Assembly (NCBI GenBank): GCA_030374805.1
Contig: JARGSG010000236.1
Coordinates: forward strand, 1-64,000
Length of the DNA: 64,000 bases
Direction of reading: 5' to 3'
Source of the DNA: Gracilaria gracilis
Lineage: Eukaryota; Rhodophyta; Florideophyceae; Gracilariales; Gracilariaceae
Shown here piece by piece: positions 11,401-22,645 of the stretch. The notes beneath the pieces were generated by a model. The model searched no databases, was not told where the DNA came from, and was given only the letters and a program-made list of their open reading frames with translations. Both the position numbers and the translations under genes were made by a program. Within the stretch, counting starts at the first letter, position 1. The number at the start of each line of letters is the position of its first letter.

Positions 11401-12110
11401 ACACTTGGGAGCCAGCCACCAACGTCCCGCATAACGTCGTCGCTCACTGGCGCGTACGACGAAGAACATAAACCCTTCTCGGTAGTTTTAGCGAATGTCA
11501 AAGTACTCCTGGCTGTGCCATCTGAAGAGGAATTTTTGCATCGCCCGGATGCGGTCGTCGTACGCAACGAACTCACACCAGCACTGCTGGCATCCGAGCC
11601 AATACATCTGGTCCTATGGCTGCTTGCAGGCCACAACGCTGAGAGGACAATGCCCAGGCGGGAGAATCTTCACACTGTCTCCCACAGCTAGGCGTCACCG
11701 GCGTCAATCCGGCCGATAATGTCCGCCATTCGGTGCTGGTATTCGACTTCATCCCAACAACGGGCGAATGGCTTGTCCGGACGGTGGCTCCCCGAGTCTG
11801 CCGTGCGAATGTCCTAATAGGCATGTGTCCCTGACGGGCTCGCCAGGACTCCACACGACCATGGTGCTCTAGGATGGGCCGCTGCCTGGCAGCCGATGCA
11901 TTCCGTCGAAGATTGTCTGGCAGTGCAGCACGCCCGCTCGGGAAAATATAGCACCAAAGTTCACGACTGCGACTAGTTGATCCCGTAGCGGACACTCTTT
12001 GTCAGAGGTGGCCGTTGAGGGTACCAGATCGGTTCAGGCTTTACTTTCCCGCCGCGCGTCGTACTTTCGACCATACCTACGGGATGGGATGCGGGATATG
12101 GTTAGCAAGC
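7801..12110 (+). mobile_element. Decayed, internally deleted chromovirus (Ty3/gypsy)
   Basis: Parts in order: one LTR (7801-8495); gag (about 8590-10750); the integrase core (about 10900-11100, with the FITDRFTKLAHAV-type block); a C-terminal chromodomain (about 11300-11460, with GEWVVDKVVDE and DTWEPATNVP). Gag contains an Asp/Ser/Arg-rich segment, the block HEGAALWLFQFLLD and a C-terminal REANYHQR motif shared with the element at 23-34 kb. The protease, reverse transcriptase and RNase H region is absent, and no 3' LTR is seen. Many breaks (well over ten) make this an old fossil. The chromodomain places it among the chromoviruses. Confidence 0.65.
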
Positions 12111-12119
12111 CAGAAATAT

Positions 12120-12372
12120 TGCGCTTTCAAAACCCATTTTCAAAACCCATTTTCAAAACCCATTTTCAAAACCCATTTTCAAAACCCATTTTCAAAACCC
12201 TTTTTCAAAACCCTTTTTCAAACCCTTTTTCAAACCCTCTTTGAAACCCTTTTTTAAACCCCATTCCTTCCTCTGCATTCCCCCCACCCTCTCCCTAACC
12301 CCACTTTAAACCCCGAATTTCTCGAAGTTCCCTAAAACCCCTAAACCCCTAAACCCCTAAACCCCTAATACA
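12120..12372. repeat. Telomere-like C-rich tandem repeats
   Basis: A 13-bp unit CAAAACCCATTTT repeats about five times from 12127. It changes into CAAAACCCTTTTT and CAAACCCTTTTT units and ends, at 12334-12368, in an 8-bp array of AAACCCCT, which is TTTAGGGG on the other strand. It sits exactly between the end of the decayed chromovirus and a truncated LTR. It could be an interstitial telomeric tract added at a break, or a plain minisatellite. Confidence 0.55.
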
Positions 12373-14292
12373 ATCGTGTGACTGTAATGAATCCGAACAC
12401 GTAGAAGGGTCCGAAGAACCGGCCAGTCGAAGGAGAAGTGGACGGTTGGTATCACCATGCACCTACCGGAACGTGAAAAGAAAAGTTACGAACGGTCTGA
12501 TAACTCCAAAAAAGTGATAGCCGTGCAGCCTATTGTAATGCAATTTGACAAATAAGACTCTCGGCAGTAGATGTTTGCCGTTTACGATTGCGGCCGCAGG
12601 AGATCCGAGCTACAACTAATATAGGGTCTGGGCCTCCTTACTAACTACTATACGATAGGTCTAATTATCTTTGTCCCTACCCAACCCATATTCGTGTTCA
12701 ACTTGTACGATGTACCAGTCCGCCTGGCACTCGATCACCAAATAGTGCGCGTGGCGGTGCCACTGGATATGCACACCGTGCACTAACCCTTTGTACGTGA
12801 ACGGCCAATCGGATACGCTGCACACTGACTCGGGCCCACTGTACTACAAAGCCTCCACCTGGCACTTGCGCTCCGGCCTCAGAGCGCCGCGTAGCGCTGC
12901 GAGGTCGGCACGACTATGTCCACCAGAGTGAGAGGGCGCCATGTTATCCGTTCGGAAAATTTGCTCGGAAAGGGCAAGGCGAAGCCATGGCAAAGTTTCC
13001 AGAACCAAAGAGGCGAAAAAAGCCGGAGTAGGGGTGTTAGAGTCCAAAAAGAGCAAAATGAGACGCGCTGGTAGGCAAAAGGCTAATCAAAGACGCACTA
13101 CGCGTTACCCAGAGTGTACGAGACTGCATATAACTGTACAGACCACAGGTGCCCTTTTGGCGCGTTGTCGACGTCGAAGACACTCCACACTCACAAGTCA
13201 GATCGGAGGTATACCGCTTGCCTTGATGGACGTCGAAGGCCGTCATTATACGCAGACTACCGTGCGGAGCTTATGCACCGTCAGTTTTGTCAAACTAGGA
13301 GGGCTCCATGTGGCACTAACCATTCGGCAATATGCGCAAAGTGCGTAACAGGTCCGTACAGTGCGCAGGACACTGCAGTGCACGCTTTGGAAAAGCTGCC
13401 CAAAAAAGTGGGGCGAAGCCATGTCCGATTTTCCCAGCTGACTGGAGAAGACAGTGTGCTAATGGTCCTCCATAGCCGTAGCGTTCACCGTTCTTGCGGA
13501 TGGCGCTCACTGTGTTGCGTACAAGTAGACAGATGGCAGCAGGTGCGGATCGCAGCGAATGCTGGCGAGTGTATCAGAACTGGCATATACGGTTCGTGTC
13601 GAATGCGAACGTCCGAAAGGCGTTCTAATCTGCACATGTGGGTTGTCTCGACGGAAAACGTCCAGTCCGCAGTTCCTTCGCGTTCGAGTGCCCGTTAGGT
13701 TGGCGTAGTTACGTGGTGTCTGCAGCGGTATTCCACGTCCGTGGATGGAGTGACGGTCGAAGGCCCATGAGTGCACATTATGACCGTAAGGACAATGGGT
13801 GTTCGCGGGGGCAAATTACGACCGTATGAATTGGGCGCGATGCGGTGGCGGAGTGAGTACAGGTTGTATGGGTGTGGAAGCTGAACGTCGGAACCTGGTG
13901 TTCAACTAAAATTAAATCATTACTGACATTTCGCCCACGCAGTGCCTGTACGAAGTCAAAGACGTCGTTGGCCGTTCCAGACGGCAGGTAACACCGCAAG
14001 TGCGGCGTCGTCCTTTTAGCCTTCCCATATAAGAACATACGCCGAGCGACGACATGCCCGAATCACTCCGCATCTAGCCCTACTCACGCAATGGCGCCGA
14101 ACTCGAGCGGCTCTGGCACGCCATCGAAGCCTTTCATTCAGTCCGGCTAGCGGATCAGAAACATGACAGTTTCCGTCGCGGTCTCACCCCTCGTCGTCGA
14201 AGGGCCCAGGTCTCGTTTTCGGTCTCTAAATACGCTCGGAATCGACTCCTCGACAGCGAGCGTTTCGCTTCGATTTCGACGTGTTCTCGAAA
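12373..14292 (-). mobile_element. Old 3' fragment of the chromovirus family seen whole at 23145-34290
   Basis: Positions 12373-12848 match the LTR of the 23-34 kb element, minus its outer ~70 bp, and end in the same CGGGCCCACTGTACTACA. From 12849 to about 14292 the sequence follows the region inside its 3' LTR. That includes both conserved hairpins (near 12950 and 13390) and the beginning of the first antisense ORF (ACGCAATGGCGCCGA near 14087). It is much more diverged than the two LTRs of the whole copy and has many breaks, so it is an older insertion. Its inner end is cut by the element starting at 14297. Confidence 0.7.
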
Positions 14293-14296
14293 CGCT

Positions 14297-15665
14297 ATTT
14301 TAGTATGCTAGATTGCTAGTTCTGAGAGTAAAAGTCAAAAATATTAGCATTTTAGCATTCTTGCAATTAACGCTGGTTTGCAAGGCAAAGGGTTTTCTGG
14401 AAATTGCACTGCCGTTTCCTGCAGTTCGAACTTGACATGTCGGAGTTGAAGGTTAGTCGACAATTTCTTTGCCACTGCTCGTATGTGTATATTCCCCACA
14501 CTCGTCAAAAGCATTCTAAATAATTACGAGCCCACTACTAGCGCTCCGTCATTACATCCCTGCATTCGGATCTTGAGCCTCAGTCTCCCTTAATATGAAG
14601 TTCAAGAACAAACGCCATGAGTGAGGGAGATTGGAATACCAAACTTGCTTATCTCAAGGACTGTAAGGGAAGCTCAAGCTTTACTTTCTGTGTTTTAAAA
14701 ATTTCGTCCGTTGGTGAGCGCAATTTTTAACGGGTACGTGAGAGAAGAGAGCACTTCTGCGCCACTAAACGTGCGTAAGATGCCTAAAAGGCTCTCACAG
14801 GAGAAATGGAAGGAGGTACAGGATTGCTGAAAGTGTTGCAGACGAGGATGGAGGCTGTGAGGCCGCCGGAAGGGGTGTGGAAGGTTGCTAGGACGTGTTA
14901 GGTTATATATAAGCATAACCAGGAAGAGAATCGGGCGTGAATAAAAGGTTGCTGTACACTTTCGCAATCTGGACATTGGCGAGGATATTGGTAGTCGTAG
15001 AATGGAGGAGGTGTTGGCAGCGGAGTTGAGGAAAAGGATGCGGTCGATGTGGTTCAGTGTGAAGGAGCCAATGAATGATTGCTTTTTGGAGAGTGTGAAG
15101 ATGATGGGAGGAGTGATGCTGAGTGATCCAAAGAGCAGAGTACCTTTGTAAGCGATTTAATGTGTGTGGGATACGACGGGCGAGGTGGTGGGGATAGATG
15201 ATAATGCATATTGATGGGATAGTGGAGTGCGTGGCGAAGGATGTGTGGTAGCTTAGAAAGAATGAAATACTGTGGAAAGAGATGGTAAATATGTTCGAGA
15301 GGCAGATAGGGAGAATGGAGAAGGCCACGGTGATGTTAGTGGAGAGAGAGGGGGTGATGAAGGTTGGAGAAAATGTGTCGGGAATGATTACGATGCTGAG
15401 GGATAAGAAGGAGGCCCCTATGGCACCTGAGGCGAGGGCTGGGGATCGTGAGTTGGAGGACCATTTGAAGAAGAGGGGGAAGGCGTAGGGGCATGTGAGG
15501 CAGCAGATGTGAAGAGGAGCATGTGTGGTGGGGTACCGAGGCGCGGGGGAGGCGGTGCGGGCTGCAGAAGGCATTCTGAAGGAATTGAGCAAGAGGAGGA
15601 TGAGATGGGGGGGTAGCTGATTTGGGACAAGGGGTATGTACAGCAATGATGAGAGTTAAACCATC
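14297..15665 (+). mobile_element. Coiled-coil element family 2, copy D (left end)
   Basis: The left end, TTTTAGTATGCTAGATTGCTAG, is the inverted match of the right end of copy C at 46766, suggesting terminal inverted repeats. The plus strand from about 14700 is purine-rich. Its frame near 15200-15480 reads GIVECVAKDVW, then LRKNEILWKEMVNMFERQIG and RMEKATVMLVEREG. Copy C has the matching GIVVCVAREMA, then RVGILQKKVVQMENACELLL, with better agreement in protein than in DNA. Stops and frame changes show it is dead. No transposase motif is recognised. The terminus resembles that of the KDZ-like family (AATGCTAGTTT), so it may be a related element. Confidence 0.45.
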
Positions 15666-15989
15666 TCTTCATGTAAGTAACTGTTTTTTTTGACGAAAAG
15701 CAGTTTTAGCATATCTTTCTCAGGTCATGGGAAAATCTCCTCTCTAATGGCCCCTCCAATTTAGTTCTAAAAATTCAATATAGTTAGTTTACCTCTTTTG
15801 ACAAAAAAGTTCTTTTCGATTTTAAGCTTTTTTGGCTTTCAATCACAAGAAGCTCTTCTTATGAACCGTCATCAAAAAACATGTTACGAAAACCTCGTAA
15901 AAGTCGTGGATAGGAACAAGTCCATTCAGTCATGGATATTTGCCTTTGCACTTGCTATTCTAATCTGGGAGACTCGAGAAAAATCCCAC

Positions 15990-17530
15990 ATTTTTTAGTT
16001 CTAGGAGTACCCATGCATCCGTGAGCAACGAAGAAATCTATGCATTGTTGGGTATTGCAAACACACAAGAACTTAGTGGTGTCAGAACCCTCGATCTATA
16101 TTAGAATTCTGGAAATATCGATGTATCTATGAGGCTTAGTATATTTGTGAGTTGTAGAATGGTTTCTCTGAATACATAAATGACATGCCACTCTGCCATC
16201 GAATATTATCTCGGGCTAATAGAAAGCTATTCGTAAAACAGGTAAAGTCTTCTCCATATATGGTAGGATATTAAATCAAAAATGCAGAGATATGAAAACT
16301 ATGTATTCTAAGGAGGAGGAAACAACTTTGAGACCGTGCTCCTAAACCCCTAAACACCAAATTCTTCTGATTAATTATCAAAGAAGCGCAGTTTGATACG
16401 CTGTTAAGACAGGCTTTTTTTTATGAGTTTAGATACTGTTCTAATTTTCCTCATTTGTCAAATCTACGGCGCTTTTAGAATCGAAGGTAAAGAATGGTTC
16501 ATGGGTTCGAATGAAACTTAAGCCAAATCCAACTGTTCCGCACTGTGTGGTCCCTAACGGAGCTACTCGAAAGAATCCAATGCGTTCATGTACGTATGAT
16601 TTGAGTCCTGGAATCATTCATGAGAGTGTTAATATTCAAGACATCCATGTTCTTTGATTCTTTCAAGCATCTAAGAATGATTCAATCCCCGAAGCTCTCA
16701 TGTATCTGTGGATCTTGGAAGTATCTGCTCGTGTGTTACTTTTTTCCGTGTATATATTTGAGTCATAGAAGTTCTACTGAACCTAAGAATATTGAGGAGA
16801 ACCATGACTTTATGACTCAGAAAAATCCATGTATCTCCCTGTATGTTTGAATTTGAATCATCCACGTATCTCCCAGTCTCGTGAACATTAACGTGCTTCT
16901 GCGTCCAGCCGATTTGATTTGGTGTTAAAGTTAATGTATTTTTCACGATCCTAAGAATTTTGGAGTCATTCATGTACCTCTGAAACTTTTATCATTGAAA
17001 ATTGTGACCACCATAATATCTTTGAATCTCATAAACCTCTCATCTCGCAATCCATAAAATGCACTGTGAAGGAAGGATTTTAAGTGGATTTTACTTAATC
17101 CGGGAGATGATCCAGACGTATTTAAGTGGTGGAAATTCTTTGAAAACTAAAACGCCTAAACATCCATGGATAGTTGAATCCTGCAAACATCCAAGAACCA
17201 ATTAGTTTTAAAGACCTCAATGTTATTGTTCTGAATTTTGAAAATATCCATGTACCTGTAGATCTTCAAAGCTTTATGATTCCATAAATCTACAACAATT
17301 CTATCAATGCTTTAGTTCTTGAGAGCTCTAAATCCTTAGTATGTTAACAGCTGTTTGCACCTTAGACACATTCATGTATCTCTCAGTCTTCGAAACTTTC
17401 GAACTCGTTGTAAAACTGGAGTGTACGGGGTTTTAGGTATTCGTGTTAATATTCGAAAAACCCGCAATCCTTAAAATTCACTATGATAGAAGGATTTTAA
17501 GTGGATTTTACTTAATCCGCGTGATATAGA
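15990..17530. repeat. AT-rich degenerate minisatellite with CCATGTATCT motifs
   Basis: Variants of CCATGTATCTCTGAATCTT recur irregularly (for example near 16644, 16700, 16830, 16861, 16972, 17250, 17372). A longer unit of about 58 bp occurs at 17050-17108 and 17478-17524, with the shared core GGATTTTAAGTGGATTTTAC. That core is partly self-complementary (GGATTTTAAGT / ACTTAATCC). No coding sequence is seen; the preceding 15666-15990 is plain AT-rich DNA. Confidence 0.4.
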
Positions 17531-17781
17531 GTGAGCTAAAGTTCGGTATAGTCCCACCCCCTACAGGATGCTGGGATCTAGGAGTCGGAGTCGGAAAGGC
17601 AGTTTGAACGATCAGAGAGAAGCGAAATTTAGTTATGGCAACTGCATTTGAAAATAGTTGCATGAAAGAATCGGGATGTAGAGGATTTTACTGAATTGGA
17701 TTAAAGGCTTAAAGGTCTGAGTGTATCCAGAATCCGTAGAAGTAAAAATCATATGGTATTAGTCCTTTAATGCTTTGATAT

Positions 17782-18766
17782 TTGCCTTCAATCCACACCA
17801 TACAGTTGCAACAACCCCCCGAACTCTACAAAAGCCCCCAAGGGTATGTAATAACCCCCTTAAACCCTAAAACCTCCTTCCTGCTCAAAACTGAAAACAA
17901 CGTCTCCGCTTCACCTCTTTCATCTGTTCTCTATTCTCCGACCGTCTTCCATTCCCATTTTCTACCGTTATACCCCCTTCAACCTACTTCTCGCTTTTTT
18001 CAATTACTTTTTTCCATTTTCAATTACACAAAACACAATATTCACTCTCATATCCCTCCTATACTCTTCCCACACCCTCCTCAAACATCTCACCCAAAAT
18101 CGCGACACGCCATGTCAATTACTACTAACAAAATCTTCTACATAAACAGCACAAAAATCGCTGTACTTTCCAATCGGCTTCCGTTGCCTTCTAGGGCCAA
18201 AATCGAGCACTCTAGCTTTCGAAACTCTCTTCAACACACGTTACGTATACATATACACTATCAACACCTATCAAATCGTTCAGTACGCCATTTGAAAACA
18301 AAACCCAGACAAACCACCACCAAAATCTCGAGACAAACAACCCACCATATTTCTTCTAGGGCCGAAATCTGGAAACTGGGGCCCTGTCTACACCCGGTCG
18401 CGTTGTGGGTGGTGAGATTTATGCAAGGTGCGTTTGTCGCTGCTATTCTTATCGGATTTTATTTATGGCTCTGTTTTCTTGTTTTGATAGCGCGCCGACC
18501 ACTTAAGCTTAAAACGATAGGCTCAAAAATGGAAGCAAAATTGCGCCAAGATGGAAAGGCCAAGAACCCAGATCAGGTTAAAGTCCATCGCGAAATGTTT
18601 GAAACCGCAAAATAAAATCTTCACGCGTTGTCGGAAACTGAAACATGTGAGTTGTGTTCCAGCAGGTACCGAAGAAAACTTGGACCAGAGTGAGCCTCAA
18701 TATGAAAATGACGGTGATTATGAGTCCAATGATGAACTTTGTAGTGCCGATGATATTGAGGATTAG
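17782..18766 (+). other. Unrecognised ORF region with one hydrophobic helix and an acidic tail
   Basis: A 277-codon frame opens at 17782. Its first two thirds are Pro/Ser/His-rich and look like non-coding pyrimidine-rich DNA. The last third holds a strong hydrophobic segment (GAFVAAILIGFYLWLCFLVL) followed by a basic stretch. A second frame (18551-18766) ends in an acidic tail (ENDGDYESNDELCSADDIED). The two may be parts of one decayed gene. A 19-bp tandem duplication (ATGGAAGTCAATTGCTTTG) follows at 18770-18806. Confidence 0.2.
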
Positions 18767-18939
18767 GATGGAAGTCAATTGCTTTGATGGAAGTCAATTG
18801 CTTTGCGGTAGTTGGTCAACTCTCCCAAAGAGAAAACGTCTCAAGAACGGAAAACTATACGCTTGCGGAAAGGTTAACAATGGATTACAACCGCACAACG
18901 GCGCACGGAATTACCATAATACAATCACTGATCGTGTTT

Positions 18940-19812
18940 CCGCACGTGTGTGTGCCTAGGCGACGTCCACTGCCTGCTGCCCGCGCACTGCAGCCGTTGC
19001 GCACGCACGCCACCGCGCACACCCAACGAGCTGCTTGCAACCAACGGCTTGTGTTGGTGCGCAGCGCTGGCACTGCGGTGCGTTCGCGTGCGCGGAAGGT
19101 CGCGACAGGTGCCACGCATCGAACTAAACGCACGAGTAGCGTGTTTAATTATTTTGTTCTATTTATTTTTTGTTTTTAAATTTTCTCGATTTCCAACTCG
19201 GTAGCGCTCGCAGTCACCGGCAGCCACGATGGGGAGCGTGGGCCGTGCACAAGCGCCCAAGATGCACGTCATTCATCGTGTCCTGCACGAATGCGTGCGG
19301 CGGTTAGTGATGAGTCTTCACTGATGACGCGTGCGCGGCATGCGCTGGCAGCCACATTCACTCGCGCACGGCCGATTGCCACGCTTGAAATGGCCGCGCG
19401 CGGTGGCAGAGCGCCTCGCAATGAATGGCACGCCGCGTGTTGGTGAATTCGGGTGCAGGTTCAAAAACGGGCGCGCGTCGTGCTGCGTGCAGCGGCCTCG
19501 GCTTGCGCGAGTCTGTCAACACCATTCGTCAGCGCGCACTCTGGAACGTTGTGTGATCGATCGCGTGCGATGCGGACGGCCGTGCGAAGCCTTGCCAAGC
19601 CGTTGTGCCACCGAGTGCGGGTCGCCGCGCACAGCGTTTCCTGCGCTTCGAGCCACCCCAAGTTCGCACGGCGCGTGGCTGTGATGGGGTTCGCGCAAGC
19701 AGGCTCGCTGGGTGCGACACGCCGACGGCAAAGCGTGAGTGGCCACGCGTGGGCGGCGCCACTCGTGGGTTGAGACGCGCACTCGGTGGCGCAGCGAAAG
19801 GTTCTCAAGGAG
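18940..19812. other. CpG-rich block without recognisable gene
   Basis: The block is dense in GCGCGC, GCACGC and CGCGTG words and stands out sharply from the AT-rich DNA on both sides. Long frames are open on several strands at once because stop codons are rare at this composition, and none has a motif. It resembles the GC-rich stretches at 54-57 kb in base use. Confidence 0.4.
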
Positions 19813-19823
19813 AGAAAGTTTTA

Positions 19824-20103
19824 CCCTTCGAACAGCAAATCTGGCCGAAATGTGGCCGAAATGTGACCGAAATGTGGCCATTTAAGACAAAAAGTCGGGA
19901 GAGCGTGTGATTGGGTAAGCTAAGTACTTTTGTTCTTTGCCACGTGTAGACCTCGGCCATATTTTGGCCATCTTTCGGCCATACGCAGAAAATTGAGAAT
20001 TGTTTATCTCTTGGCGTTAAACGTTCTCACAACTTTTCGAGCTAAATGGCCATATTTCGGCCATGTTTCGGCATGATTTCGGCTAGACTCGCTGTTCGTA
20101 GGG
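19824..20103. mobile_element. 280-bp MITE-like element with GGCCGAAATGTG terminal repeats
   Basis: The left end (CCCTTCGAACAGCAAATCTG) and the inverted right end (CCCTACGAACAGCGAGTCTA) start an inverted repeat of about 85 bp. Each arm includes three degenerate GGCCGAAATGTG units and then GGCCATTTA. Only about 110 bp separates the arms, so there is no room for a transposase. A half copy lies at 4531-4610. The target duplication is uncertain (a short A/T-rich site). Confidence 0.6.
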
Positions 20104-21547
20104 ATTTATTTAGAAGCTTCTTCAGCGCAAGCCCAGCTGAATCTTCTAAGCATTTGTACTTGACTTCCAAGTTTTGATGTAAAAACAAACCACGGAACAG
20201 GGCAAAACGAAACAAAGATGCTCGCCTTGTCGAGGACCAGAAAGGGAGCTATTCTATCCACCAGTTGTATCTGAAAGTCCACATTTTCCCCCCAATGTTC
20301 CCAAAAAGTAAGCTCAGTTTAGGACTAGAATAGAGTATACCAGATTCACTCTATTTTGGCCTTAAACTGCGCGTATGTTTAGGTCTTGCTGCTCTCAAAG
20401 TAAAAATTTATTCGCTCAGGAAGTGCAGGATATAAAATATTTGATATACGCTGTGAAGAGAACCAGCACGAGCGCCGGAGTGGCTCAATTGTTCTAAACA
20501 GGAGGAGGTGAACTACAAAAATATTCCTGCTCCGCGTGACAGTGGTTAAAGCTACGCAGACTAGAAAAAAATAACAAATAGGTAAAATAAAACACATACC
20601 AATTTACTATTTCCGTGCAATTTGACAACTCCCCATCTCAATTTTATACACTAATAATTTATTTGCCCAACATTTTAAACTGTTACGCGCACTGAATTTT
20701 TTTTTTAAGTACTAGACTCCAGCAGGCATACAAAAAGGGTTTCACGGGTTTCAGAACTCAGTCATAAAACAGAGAAACAGGAAAACTATATCTTCGAGAA
20801 CATTTTAATGTTTATAAATGCGTATCGCTCTTATTATTGCTTTGCAATAATTCCATGAGAGGGATTCGTTGGGATACAACCTTAGTACGTGCCTCAAAAT
20901 AGAAACAGAAGGGCATCCTTGAAATAAAATGGTCCCTCGCCCTAATCTACATGCTGAAAAAATGATAATAGTTTGATTTCACTCAAATTGATATTCTTGT
21001 GCTGCTTTTAAACCTTCCCCAACTCATCACAAGTGAACATGGAAATGCTTCTTAACTTATTCATGTTACCAAGCTTTGGCTTTAGAAATAAGAAATGAGA
21101 CTCATTGAAAATTTGTGTTCTCAACCTTGGAAGCGCTTAATAAACTCTGAAAGTAAAATATAATTAAAATCTGAAATGTAAAATTAAATCGTTTTTTTCG
21201 TGAGAGTGAACAAAATTTTATGCTGCTTGAGATAATTAGTAATTAGGAAGCATATCTTGTTCGCCATCATTTTGCTCTCAATGCAGTCATTTTAGGCCTC
21301 AGCAGTTACCTTGATCAAAAATAAAGAAAGAACTAGAAAAAGCTGAATAAGTGCCAAAGGTTCATTAAGACTATCATGGTGCGTTCACGGGTTATTTGTT
21401 ATGAGTTCTAGTGTGTTTTTCATTGAAATTAAATGTTTTACCTAGGTAAGAAGTCGTTTAGTAGTTAAACATGTTATGAAAAAAGAAAACGTAGAGTTCG
21501 AAGGTTAAAATGTATAATTTTAATTAAAATCTGTTAGAAGAATCATA
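20104..21547. other. AT-rich DNA, nothing recognised
   Basis: No frame longer than about 70 codons, no terminal repeats and no tandem array were noticed. Confidence 0.5.
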
Positions 21548-21973
21548 TGGTGCGATGTGTGGCGGTGAGTGCAAACGGCACTCTTATCGTGTCTGGCTCA
21601 GACCACATAACAGTGCTTTTGTGGGATGCTGAGAGAGGCATTCTCGTCGGGCACCACCTTCCAAGGTGACAAAGATTCGGTAACATGCGTGGGAATGAGC
21701 GCGGATGGTCGTATCGCTTCGAGCCCTTCGGACAGCCCGATGCGCGTGTGAGGCGCTGAGAGCAGCAACGCCATCGAGCAGCCGGTCATAGATGACACAC
21801 GTTCGATAGAGTGCGTCACAGTCAGCTGAGATGGAACTCCCATCGTTTCGGGCTTTTTGGGCGGAACCGTGCGTGTGTGTCAGGCTCATATTAGCGCACA
21901 AGTCGTTGCGCTGCCGTTTCAAATGAAGAGAGTTTGTGTAGTTCGTGTGGCGGTGAGCGCCGAAGGCTCGTAA
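21548..21973 (+). pseudogene. WD40-repeat gene fragment
   Basis: From the ATG at 21548 the frame reads VRCVAVSANGTLIVSGSDHI and then TVLLWDAERGILVG, an almost ideal WD40 blade of the S.DG..IVSGS.D.TV.LWD type. After one frame change, a second blade follows (SVTCVGMSADGRIASSPSD), then a third (SIECVTVS, DGTPIVSG, GTVRV) and the start of a fourth (VVRVAVSAEGS). There are two in-frame stops. The regular blades resemble the long, near-identical WD arrays of NACHT/HET-E-like or cyanobacterial-type proteins. Only about three and a half blades remain and no effector domain is attached. WD40 propellers are protein-binding scaffolds; the partner cannot be inferred. Confidence 0.7.
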
Positions 21974-22114
21974 ATCCACCTACCATCTTTACCAGGTCAA
22001 GCTACGGTACCATGCTAGTTCTTGCGCCCGTACTGTGCGCAACCTTGATCGTTGGAAGCGGCCACGAGATCCCGATTGATGGCCTGCTACTCAAGTCATA
22101 GACGCCTCTTTGCC

Positions 22115-22645
22115 CTAATTTTGCTTTGTACCACGCTTAAGAACGTGCCGGTCACGGTTCCGTTTGCTTGCGTTTGTGGCCCTCACACTTTCATTCTTGT
22201 TTCTCTCCCTTCGACTACCCTTTAAACTGCTTCGAGGCTGACTTGAAGTGGATGATGGCCTTGATCGCTTACGACTACCATGCGCTATTCCTCTCCCGTT
22301 CTTCAGCGCTTTAAAGTCCTTATCCCAATGGCGAAGCTGGTACTTTATACGTTTTAGCTTGTCACGGATACGTTCTGCAGGCTGCTGGGCATCTCTTTTC
22401 TCTTCACTGATGTTGCGTGCCTGTTGCTAAGCAGCTCCCTTCCCTTCATTGTTGTGGCGTGCACGCTGCTCAGCCGCTCTTTTTTCTTCACTGTTGAGGC
22501 GAGAACGCTGCTCAGCAGCTCTCTTCTCTTCACTGTTGCGCCTTTCACGCTCTTCTGCTCTCTCCAACCCGTAGGTGTGCTTTCTTTCTTGGTCAGCTAC
22601 TTTCTCAAGCTGAAACAGAGAATTAGGCGTGAGACGCAGATCCAT
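22115..22645 (-). pseudogene. Charged coiled-coil protein with 14-residue repeats; one in-frame stop
   Basis: The ATG at 22645 opens a frame of 177 codons to a TAG at 22115-22117, interrupted once by a TAG near codon 73. Residues ~30-90 consist of four 14-residue (42-bp) repeats of the form NSEEKRAAEQRSRL, a clear charged coiled coil. The C-terminal half is strongly basic (GSRKRSRPSSTSSQPRSS, then KRNRDRHVLKRG) and could bind nucleic acid or act in the nucleus. The single stop is the only lesion seen, so this is either a very recent pseudogene or a functional gene with a sequence error. No family is recognised. Confidence 0.5.

Noticed and set aside
14903-15646. 247-codon minus-strand ORF as a gene
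   Set aside because: Same reason as the previous entry; the conserved frame is on the plus strand.
16490-16520. tRNA gene at GGGTTCGAATGA
   Set aside because: A box-B-like word is present, but no matching box A and no cloverleaf could be drawn.
17782-18615. 277-codon ORF as a confident membrane protein gene
   Set aside because: Most of its length has the composition of non-coding pyrimidine-rich DNA; only the last third looks coding.
19331-19910. Several 60-130-codon ORFs in the CpG-rich block
   Set aside because: Open frames on both strands follow from base composition, and no motif was found.
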